The position numbers and the translations under genes were made by a program. The notes beneath the pieces are model-generated. The model was given only the letters and a program-made list of their open reading frames with translations, made no database searches and was not told the DNA's origin. A stretch of 64,000 bases of DNA, taken from contig NW_019091362.1 in the NCBI RefSeq assembly GCF_001949145.1, forward strand, positions 1,822,714 to 1,886,713, given 5' to 3'. Below are positions 43,801 through 55,800 of this stretch, piece after piece (position 1 is the first letter of the stretch; every line of letters starts with the position of its first letter). The stretch is from Acanthaster planci. Its lineage: Eukaryota > Echinodermata > Asteroidea > Valvatida > Acanthasteridae.

Positions 43801-46800
43801 CTCCATCTAAAGATCCTGTATCCTTGGAACATAAAAACAGCTACAACTAGATATTCAAAACCAGCAAAAAATAAAAGCTCCACTGATGGCGGCCTAACCT
43901 ACCGGAAACCGTGACATTAAAGGAGCATTTTCCTTCATTGCCATACAAGTCGAGGGCTGTGCACGTGACCTCAGTGTCCCCAATGGGGAATTTGTAGTCT
44001 TGATCTTTGTCACAAGATGACACCCCGGAAGCAGCATAATTATCTTCCACCAAGGGCAGGTCATAGTCAACTGTGGCAAATGGTTCACCACTGTCTGTAG
44101 GTCTATTTATCGGGTCTGAACAGGTAAGCTTTGGTGGTTCCTCATCTGAGCATTAAAACGAAACCGAAAGGGGAAGAACCTTTAGCATTACTCACATCTC
44201 AACAACATTTTTAATTTTTGCAGTCGGAATGAGAGAGTAAAAGAATGAGAGATTTAAAATAGAAGTGTATTACAAATTAAAAACAGTTTAAATCGGTGAA
44301 TAATTTAACAGGTACAATTGAGCAATCTGAAATGTTGAAAGCCGCAATTTAAAACATAAAAAGAGAGACTTGGAACACAAAATAGTCTGGCACTACCTTG
44401 CTCAACAAATCACTCCAAATAAGAACATGATGGAAACAGCTTTCACGAAAAAGGTCTCTAAAGTCAGACTCAACCCAAGAAATTAAACGATATCTTTGGT
44501 CCAAACAGTTTCCCAAGGATTTTTTCTTCCATGGTTTTACTCTGTGGATATTTCTATTTATCTCATTACCCTATTCAGCTTGCTTTCACATGCAACCTAG
44601 TATATCCCTCTCCTAGATTTCTACTTCACCCAGCTGCATACGCAACTAACAATAGGTACGAGCCTGCATATTGTGGAAATGATTCCACTATTTCTTTTTC
44701 TCTGCAGACCAATATTAACCCTGCTCTCCTTCACAATTCATTTGAGTTGGAGTACTCAGGCAAACATAAAACAAATTAAAGGGGCAATCAAAAAATGTAA
44801 CATACAAAAACTTCGGCAAGCCACTTGCTGGCTACATTAGCCTGACATATACAAATCGAATGAGTTAAAGAGCCTGAAGTTTCAGTGCTAACCGAATCTT
44901 TCACAGACTCAAAAAGGACAAAGTGCAACGAGACGACCATACAGGTGGGGATTCCCCACATTATTTGTGAGGCATGTTCTGCTGTGCTTAATACCCACCA
45001 GTGATTAAGATTGTGTAAGAGCAGGAGGCCTTGTTATTGCTGTCATCGGTGGCAACGCACTGGATTAGGTTGGAGCGCACGGGCAAGGTAGCTGTGTTAG
45101 GTGTGCAACTGATGGACGGTTCCTGCCCGGAGTTATCGGTGGCAGTGACCTCCGGGTAGGTGACCGAGGCAAACCCGACGCCTTCGTCTGTGGTCTGGTT
45201 CATGTTCCCTGGGCATTTAATGCTTGGCTCCTGTACATCTGCAAATGAATCATGCAGGAAATGAAGATCTGAAGGTGATTGATCAAACTTTTCAATTTCA
45301 GTTATGTTTTTGTTTCGCATGGTTTCACATTGCAGGGGAGATGACTTTTTCTTTTAAGCTACATTTTTTAACTACTTCAAGGATGGATTTACACCGGGGA
45401 GATGTACATTGATTTGGGTTTTTCGCCCTGCCTGACGTGTATTTAACACTGTACATTCAGTGTATGCCCCTGAAGGCTTGTGAAAAAACCACAAGCGTAC
45501 TCAGGTGGGATTCGAACCCACGACCTCCTGCTTACTAGTGCAGACGTCTTAGCTACTCTACTACCGAGCTTGCCAGTGTCGGCTGGCTGGTTCAAATCAG
45601 ATGTAGCAGCAGGTACCGCGAACAACTCTTTCATGGATAGATTTGCGCCGGGGAGATGTAAATTGATTTTGTTTTTTTTTTTAGTCCCAACCGAGTACGC
45701 TTGTGGTTTTTTCACAAGCCTTCGGGGGCATACACTGAGAATACAGTGTTAAATACACGTTGGGCCGGGCAAAAAAACTAAAATCAATTTACATCTCCCA
45801 GGCAGAAATCCATCCTTGAAATACTTGTTTGTGGTACCCGCTGCTACATCCAATTCAAACCAGCCAGCCGACACCGACAAGCTCGGCAGTTGAGTGGTTA
45901 AGACATCTGCACTAGTAAGCAGGAGGTTGTGTGTCCGAGTCCCACCCGAATATGCCTGTGGCTTTCACAAGCCTTTTGGGAGCATACACTGGGTATACAG
46001 AGTTAAATACATGTTGGGCAGGGCAAAAAACCAAAATGAACTCATTTTTTTCCATGGAAGGAATATACGTTTACTATCTCAGGATGAGAACTTAAGCCCT
46101 TTATTTAAAGCCCAAAATCAAACATGTTTTCACTTGGAAAGTATCTCCACTTTGCTCACTTAAGTTTCTTTGAGTTCTGAAGGTTTTCCTCTGCTTCACC
46201 TAAACTGAAATCTCAGGTAAGTTTTGGGGGAAAAAAAAGATTCTCCGGCATTTGGATCAAGTTGCTGAATAAAGACTAATGGCCTAGATTTTCAAATACT
46301 GGTATTTTCAGTGAGTTTGCTTTGCATTTTCATGATGGAAAATTTGGGTTTTGGGTTCATTCTTATAGCTTGGTTTATCATTAGTCTTATACAAAAGAGC
46401 TGGGCCTTATAACAAAAGACCGTACTCAGAACAAAAGACCGAGCTGCTGGGAATTGCCAATTTTTTTTCAGTTGTCAATAGCGGAGGAAATCCATCATTG
46501 TTTTGAATGATTATACCACTGTTTGTAGCATTCAGCAGGAGCGGATTACCACCAGGGACAAAAGCGCTCTATGGATGAGCGACATGATACCGCTGCACGA
46601 TCCGCATTTAAAAAGAGGCCAGCAGCGCACTGGGCTAGTTTCGGGAACAAAAGACAATTACGTAATACTGCACAATCTGGGCTCTCTTTACAAGGTGGCA
46701 GGACTGGCTGAAATGCTTGGGCGTCAATAGATGTTGTCTGTCAGATTAGAGTAGCCACCAGACAGTCATTCGTGTGGGCGTAAAGGTCCAGTAAATGAAG

Positions 46801-49800
46801 TTATGAATTTTTGAAGAATGTTGAAAACGGAAAATCTTGAAAATCCCCCGGGTATAAGTCATGCAACTTCAAAAATAAACCCGGCAGCATATCGTTAATA
46901 AACAAGGTTTGTAGTGAAATCCTAATTTCTGCAAAACATCAGACCCTAAACTGGGTCACTATGCAGCCCTCTTCCATGAGTGTTTCATTAACGGAAAGTC
47001 CATCAAATGCAAGGCTTTTCACTGCAATGAGAACTACTTCTCAGTTGTAAGGAAAAAAATAAACTCCTTTGGTAACTTGCAGAGTATTAAAGGTGAGGTT
47101 TCCGGGCTCGTCGTCATTGCCACACAGATCTACTATATTGACGTCCGAAGGTCAACAAACGTGACCGTTTCTTTGAGCTATTGTTATGCAGTTTCGGGTG
47201 TGATCCCGCTTTCTGAACAGGGCCAATGCGAACGCAGAAGTACCGGGGGAATGAGAACGATGGGCACGTTCCTCCTGTGCGCCAGCGTCGAAAAATATTT
47301 TTGTTTTTTCCCCTTAATAGCAGTTATGACTGTGGTGACCAGGTCTTGACTTTAACACTGGCATGCCTCAATGCACAGGTAGCAGTGCCCTCCAGTAAAA
47401 GCCATAATGCCTCTCACATTAAGTGAAATCTGCCAAATTGCCAATCTGCTATTATTGACTGTAGCTTCCATAAAGTTTGTGATCTTTCACCACAGTAAAA
47501 TCAAGTAAAAAGGATACGGTTGATCGGTGGTACTGAATATCGAATACTGTCAAGTAATACCGAGTACTGAATATACCTGCACATATGACAAAACATGCTC
47601 ATCTCTGTGGGAACGTGTCCGCGGTCGGCTTTCCACAGCCATTATCGGACGGATGTCACGGACAAAAAAATACATTGTCATGCACTGGATGCATAGCCAA
47701 CTTGTTCATTAACAAAACAATCAAGTTCAAGAATAACTCTCCCAAGACTGAAGTGCAGGTTCCTCTCCATTAACAAGTCAAATCCCTACGAGGAAATAAT
47801 TGCTTTCCACCACGTTCTGAGGACAGCAAGTGTATCCAAATCAGGCATATACAACACATATATGTGAATACTTTTACACTGCATGCTGGTTCCCATCCAT
47901 CTTTACACTTCATTCAGCCAATCACTGAACCCCTGATGCGTGGCACAAGTCCACATACACTGAGCATCATTAAAGATTTGTTCAAGTTAATCTGCCAAAG
48001 CCAATTTTTTGGTCTTGATTGTGCATGTATTTTCCATTTTTCTTGGTCAGAGGACAAACCAGTGCCCACAGACCGGCCAAACTCTGCTTCTTCACACGTA
48101 AAACACAACAGTTACCTTCTAGTACTTATCAACGTTCTAAATAAACAAAGGCTCACAACAAATTATCAATACAAAAAGAAAAAACATTTCCAAAAAACTT
48201 TTAGTTTTTCACATTTTATCTTCAAAAACAAAAAAAGAAAGAAAAAGAAGACATAACAGGCCTAGACATACATTGTAAAATTATGTTCAACTGCACTCAT
48301 ATGGTGTACATATGTGCAAAGGTGCTGTATGAGAAATCTATCTTTAGCACCCTTGAACTTGGCCAGAATGACCTAATTTTTTTTTATCAAAAGCACTCAA
48401 AGCCAACTGGCCTTGCCCCTTGAAAAGTTAAAGTTAAAGTTGAGGCCCAGGTGACTTTCAATCCCTCTTCAGTCAACAGGATGTTGTGACTAGCCAAATG
48501 AAACAGCCCCCTTGTACCCCAGCTTAAAAAATCATGAGTAAGCACTATGGTGTCTTCGCAATTTTGATGGGCCGGGTGTGGAAAGCATCCATCAGACTTT
48601 GTGTCACTTGAACTCAGAAAAAACCTGCCTGACCGTTGTGTACGACATGGAATGTACCTTCCTCGCAGTTTTTTCCTGAATAGCCCTCCATGCAATAGCA
48701 GCCGTAGTCATTGCTGCCTATACCGTAACAGTAAGCTCCGTTCTGGCATGGGTCGTCATCGCAAGGCCCTGTGTAAAGGAAAAATTGAAAGTGCATGTAT
48801 GTGCAAGAATGCTCAGTTCAAAACAGTACCGAAACTTGGGGCTAACTTGTAGGAAAATGAAACATCCATAAAACGATCACCTGAGGTTTTGAGGGTTCCA
48901 GCATCTGTGGTGTTTGTATATTCACCTATAAAAGGCACTCCCTTAAAATAATAAAGTTTGTTTTCTTCTTTTCTGTAACAACTTTTACCTGTAAAACACT
49001 GTACATTCAGTATTTTCCAGATTTTAAAAGAAGTTAAAGGAAAATACCGAGATAAGGAAAATCTTATGAAGAAAATGGCCAACAGGGTTTTGTGACTTGC
49101 TGAAGTGCACGCAGCAATCACGTTAAGACACACATCAGATATAAATGGTACAGACTGTATCACAGAGTTGTCAATCTCATAAAGACCAATCCTGGGACAA
49201 TTATCCAACCTCGGATGGGTTTTTTTATCACAAAATCAGGAAAAAGACCAGCTGGAGTAAAATTGTTTCTTGTCTTGGCTTTTCTCCAGGGAAAAAAATT
49301 TTTTCCCAGATGGCAAAAAATCTCCAAAATGGGTTTTGAATGAACATGTACCACGTAGCAAAATGTTTTTGGATTGAAACAAATAAATATTAAAATATGA
49401 GTAAATATTAAAAAAAAACCAAAATGACCACGCAAACTGAAAATGAGGAGGTGAGGAGACAGAAAAAATGAAGGCTGAAGACATGAAACTTGAGTTTTTT
49501 CCCAATGTTTTGTTCCTTTCTCTTGATTTGATCAATGAGAGAAAAACAGCCTATGACGGGAAGTGATAATTACACCTACAGACAAAATCACGTACACAGT
49601 GACCCGGGAAAAGGGAGGCAACGGTCATGTTGGGTACGGTATCCCTCCAGCAAACTTTTGTTTCAAAAGAAAAATAATAAAAGGCGGGTTTGTGTTCTAT
49701 TCCTTCCAAACGTGTGTAAAATGTTAGCCCTCCCCTACAAAAACCTTGGCCTTTTTGAAAATTTGGTTTTTAAATAGTCCTCGCATTTTTACTGTACAGA

Positions 49801-52800
49801 CATGATAGACCTCTGTCATAGGGCGGCCATCTTGCTTTTCTACATAGAACCAAACTTAGGGTGGAAGGAAACTACTCCGTCCCCTTTTATCAATATGTCA
49901 GGTGTCTTACTACTGCCCGACTGCCAGTGGAGATACAGGGAACAAGACGAACATGGCGGCATTATGATAACTGCCCAGAAATCTCTCAGTGAGGAGATTG
50001 GGAGATGACCAACCTGGTGTGCAGGTGCACGTTTCACACTGGTACTCGTTCTTCTCATGTCCATGCTTGCAAGTTTCCGTGCAAGAAGATAGGGGATCGC
50101 AAGGCGAGTCTAAAATCAGGAAACAAAGAAATAAATCAGAACTTTCAAAGTCTCCTCCGTACAGGGTGAACCACCAGTTCTATGATTTGAGCAAAGTTGA
50201 AATGCAAAGTCTAGTTGTCTGCGTGTGTTGACATCCTCCACTTTATGTAAAATTTCACAATAAATAAAAAGGGAAAAGATTACGCAGTGGTTATTGTTGC
50301 ATGAGTTTAAATAGGCTTCTGTCTACTTTTTTGCATCAGTTGGGTGCACTGGAAACAGGAACCAGACCAGCATGGATCTCAGACTTAATGTCCCTTGAAA
50401 AATCCTCCAGAGGTATAAATCTACCAAAAAAGACGAAAAACTTGTACAGAAAGTAAAGATACGATCTGAGAAAAAGAAAATGATGGGAAAAAAATCGGGT
50501 CGGAAGTGGGGCTCGAGCCCAGCATGTGTGCTTCATACAGCAGCGAGGTACCTACTTTGTTACTGCAGTGCTACGATGGTAAGAGGTAATTAAATGATAA
50601 TTGTGCACTAGTGTAACTACAGAATTTGTGTACAAAAAGTTGCGTTACAGTTTAGCCTACTGCAACAATAGCCACTTTGACAAGATTTTACATGTAGTTA
50701 TACTGGTCTGATTTCTGTGTGTTTGCTTCAGAATGGCCGTGCAACTGTGGCAAGAAAAGTAGGCCTCCTGCTAAACAGCAACCAACCTGTAACCTAGTCC
50801 GAGTGACTTGGATTCTATAAATTGCCATTTTAAATATTTAGACATGGTCGGGTGATTTACTGTAGCTTGGCCAAGTCCAAATGTTAAAAAAGGTGATTCG
50901 TTGAGTTCAAGTTCACTAGAGTTACTTGGACTACCTGCAAAATGTGTAAGTAGGCCCACAGTGCAGTGCACATGCAACACTCAGCGGCACTGTATTTATG
51001 ACAAACTACTTTGGGCCCAGCTGGTCGATACAGTCTTGATCTCAGACTATCCTCTGATTCATAGAGTTTTCGTTAGCCAGCATGAATATCAAGAATCATT
51101 GCGTTCAGTATGAGTTCACTACACGAAGATCCTACATGTGAATAACTTTAGAACATTGGTGAACATTGGGTCTACATGGTCTATGGTTCACTCACTGATC
51201 TCCTTTACACATGTAAGGATCAATGGTTCATTCTTTGATCTCCATTACACAAGTAATTAAGGCACTGAAAGAGAGAGATCCAGCCACAGGATCAATGCGG
51301 GTCACGAGTCGTACATGAGCATGCGATCGAACACGTGCGAGCGCGCAGGGTAGAAATAACGGGCGCCCCCAAGAGGTTATTTTCACACACAGTTTGGCGT
51401 CTTCTATTTCTTGAATTAAAAAAATTTTAAACCAACTGAAGTACGGATGCTCGATTATTTCTGTCGCACTTAGTTAACCGTGGTCTATCAGGCTTGTAGG
51501 TTTGGACCGGCATGCGCAATATGTGGCAAAAGGCCTTACCTTCCGCTTGTCACAAACTACTCTTACCCCGCGCTATAGCAAAATACAACGCGTTTTTCAC
51601 CAATAGACAAAAGTCCCATGAATTTTAGCGTTTCACAAAGACGTGAATTTGTTTGTCTACAAAATAAAGAATTTTATTCATTAAATATGTTTTGGAAGCT
51701 TTGTGTCATTTAAGATCCCCTCTTTCTTGTAATAGCATTTGTTACGTCAAAGGAATGCTCAATACTGGGAAAATAACTGTTCAAAACAGAAACTAGTAGG
51801 TTTTACTCTCTGGTATGAAATTCGCCTCTTCGTGAAAATGTTGACGAAGTTTGGAAGAACTTGAAAATGCTTCTCAGCTGTGGACCCTCAAAGCATTATG
51901 GGTCACTTTCTGTGGGCCTATCCATGCATACAAGCAGTGCGCACGTGTCAGACCGTAAGCATTTCCGCCCTTTGAAGAGCTTTAAAACTATCGTGCCGTA
52001 TGTGGGTACAAACCAAAGCAGAATTCACAAAGTATCACAAAATATCGTGTTAATCTGAAAACAATGATATCAGGTTAACACTGATGAAGCAAAAATGCAT
52101 GCACTTGAGGCAGAAGTTGTTGCTACCTATAAGGTGGTGAGCTTTCCACAATTTTTGCCACCCACGCAAAATGGCAAAAAAACTATTTGTGAACAAAACC
52201 AAACAAACCGTTTTGAATTACTAGATGTATACCCAACGGGGTCAAGAGTTCATTTGATTTGCATCACAAATTATTGGAAGTGTTTACAGCAACGTGCATC
52301 CGAGTACATCACATAATTTTGATCTTTAAGTACGTTCGAAGAAACAGACGTCAAAACCCACACTGCGGACCATTCTTCCGCGACTAAAGACAACTTGTCA
52401 CTTTGAACATCTCTTCTGAATCATATCAAACAACACCGTCAACTTCGACCATAATAGTTTGCATTGCATTGTTGGACACTAACTAACAAGCTTGCGATTT
52501 TTTTCCCGTACTATTTTTTTTTCGCCCAACGCCGTCTTTTCCGTAATTTAATTATGGCAACAGAATTCAATGATCTCTTAATTCATTCACACTATGGAGC
52601 TGTTAAACTTATACAGACTCTTCATCTGTCCTTATGAAAAAAATTCTCCAGACTATCTTCTTTTCATTACCTTAACCAGCTTCTCGATAGCACTTTGAAA
52701 AATATGATGACAAAGATAGCATGGATAGGAACAAATCTCCAACTCTTCAGTGACAAAGTGAGCTTTTAAATCAATAAGCCTTGAAAACGTGCTGATCTTC

Positions 52801-55800
52801 CGAAAATATTTCTTGATACCTAATCAAGCGCACAGAAGTAGTGTACGACAATTACGTTATGTATTTTGTAATGTTCATTTATATTATTAGTGACATCTTG
52901 CATTCAGTACTCTGCGCCAACAGTGAGTATTTGTCATGGGAAAAGAGTGACCGACTTGGCCACTTCAGGACCCAGTAAGCATGAAGTGTTATCTAACCCT
53001 GGGATAGAGTTGACTTTGACCATGATGTTTTCACCTATTTGACCTGTTCCAGAAAAAATCGTACTTACAAAGATTGATTGAATTGTACCGTTTTAATTGT
53101 AACACACGATTTAATTGTAGCGTCTCAGCGTTAGGTGCTCAGCATGATAAAAATTTGAGAGTCTAGCTTTTAGAGGCGATGATTTCAAATGTATTTTTTC
53201 TAAGGCAAATTTACACCGAGCCATTGGGGGATCTGTTGAAAATGTCATTTCTAACGTGAACTTTTGCCAATGTTGATTTCACCAGAATGGTTTCTCAATG
53301 TTTGCAACAAATAATGCACAAATTATTTGAGATTTGCTGCATGATTTTTGCCTTACTTGCCGTGTTAACTCGTGCGTGCATGCGTAACTGTTACTGTTTA
53401 ACACTCGCATTAGCTTGAGGTTTTAGATATTTCACAATCAGGTTCGTATGTGTGACGTCACTTCAGCTTAAACCACACCCACTCCACAAGAACTGCACAC
53501 TGAGCTAATCGCCTCTTACATGGAACTGTGGAACCGGAGCTCAACGCGCAACTTCAGCGATCGTCCAATGGGAGCCTGCAAATGATGGCGCGTCCGCGTG
53601 TATGACGAAGCCACTTACGAACCGGATAAGAAAAATAGACCGTTATTCGCGAGTCCTGAAGACCACCAATAGGTGCTGTCAACTGTCAGCAAGACGACTA
53701 CCAAAGGACACGGGTCACTTTGGTGCCAATGTTTAGACAATCATCTCGGCATGCTACAATGAAATAAGCAAATAAAGTCCTTGAAAATAATAACCGTTGA
53801 TTTCCATGGCACCCACCTTTGCAGTCACAAGTTTGACAACCATTACTGTCCGTTTTGAAGCCAAAGGCGCAGGTCGTATCGCCACAGTCGACGTTCCTAC
53901 AGTCCCCTTTAGCAGCAAAAATGGGTGCATATTCAAGTTTTTGTCTATAAGTAATGTGTAATCTTATCTAATATCAGAATAATTTGTGACCTACGAACAT
54001 CTGGTGACTAAAATTTACTGTTCACAATTCGCATTAAGATAAAAAAACAAACCAAAACCACCCCCCAAAAAAGAAAGAAGAAACAAGGACAGTTTTCTTA
54101 CCAGATGACCAATTACAACATTCGATGTCTTACAAGTGTACCGATTATTAATGTGAAAGTTTGTTCTAATTCTTGAAAAGGGATGCCGTCATACTGCGGG
54201 CCTTTTTCGGCAAGAATAAAATTGAAGTAAACTGTTATTTTGTCGCATCTTTCACATCAACATTTATTGACGCTGCTTGGAGCTGGAACACCAGCAAGAA
54301 TCTCTACAGTGAGTCTACTTAAACAAAGTAGGTAACGATGTTAATCTTACTTGGTTGTTTAGTGGTCGTCCCTCCCAGTTCTGAAGAAAAAACAGAGAGA
54401 CCAAAATCAAAAGCAGTAGTTAAAAAGTCAGTGTAGACAGTAGTACATGGCATGGAGATGGATTGGGATAAAGAATTTACAAACAAACTTGGGGCGTGGA
54501 AAGAAGCAAAAGGCCGGTCCTTGAAAACAGGTGATACTTTTCAACGCAGATCGAGCTACTATAAAACCCCCTAAAGGCTCAACTCCTGGAAGAGTTTCAA
54601 TGCCGCTGTATCTTAAAAATATGTTGGGGGTGCGGATTCTGCCCAGCTCTTTTATGGATTAAGGGTGGGTACTTCGTAAACAGTTGAAAATTGCACGTGT
54701 GCGTAATGGCGGTTCAAATTAAAAACAAAAGAATTAGATTTTCACTGCTACTAAAAGGGCCTGTAACGGTCATTTGTGATCGCAGCTCAGCTTTTAAAAT
54801 TCAGAATTTTGGTATGGACATGAAAACCAACCCAGATGGGATCCAAGACGGAAGCCTATTTGCGACGGTATTGCACTAGAGGGTTCTCGTCTTGAATTCC
54901 GTTTGCAGTTGGGCTGCAAGCACCAAATGGGATGATGTGTTAACAGGTGTGGGAAGTCAGATCAGCTGTTTGGTATTTCTTGTTTTTTTTTGCCAAATAT
55001 TTACAAAGCACGTGGCCACTGAATGATAAAGATGCAACAATTCCCAAAATGAACTCACCTGAGCCTGAGCCTTGGCCTGAAAAGAGACAAAATGCCGTAA
55101 TTGATTGTTAGTAGTTTGTACTACAAATAAAACGATGATTACGGATAGATGCCTCTCTTGAACCTACTGATGGTGAACTTAATTTGATGACGGTTTAGTT
55201 AGTTAATCAAACTCATAAATCCGCGGTAGTGTGGGGGACGGAATGCACCGTTCGAGAACAACCAAAATGACATCGTTACTGCACTGACAGGCGAGTCGCC
55301 CCCAGTGTGTAGTGACGATGTTATTTTGGTTGTTCTTCAATAGTGCTTTCCGTGGAGGACAGGATAGCACTGCTATATACCCTGAGCTATACTTACTGAC
55401 ACACTCGTCAGCAAAACGGAAGTCTCCAAACAGCCCAATGTTGGTACTGCCGGTGGCAAAACCCACGTACCGAGGGTTGAAGGTCTCACCAGATGGTACT
55501 TGGTACTCCAAATAGGGGGCGCTATCACCTGCTCGTCCTAGTTTGATCCTATCCGACGGAAGGTGAGAAACTTTGAGTGTACATGTCATAGAACAAAGGA
55601 GCTAAAGCTCTCTGCTGCCATCAGTTCGAAGTCAAATACCGATACAGGGATAAGGTACTGATTCAGAAGCAAATGCCGGCATCAGGAAGAAAACAACTAC
55701 CATGGAGGCGTGCGATCGACAACTATCGGGAAAATGTATGACGCCTGTCCGGAAAGAGTGAAGTGTGAAACGTCCGTCGGGAAAGCGTGTGGGTCAGGAT

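Noticed and set aside
45507-45951. tRNA genes
   Set aside because: Box A and B are present, but the acceptor and anticodon stems do not pair properly and the sequence is repeated with a common tail, so these are SINEs.
46935-47360. Plus-strand coding region
   Set aside because: Several overlapping short frames but no motif, and no consistent single frame.
53450-53460. TGACGTCA as CRE-type promoter site
   Set aside because: A lone 8-base word inside a 3.7-kb intron, not near a known start; not enough support.
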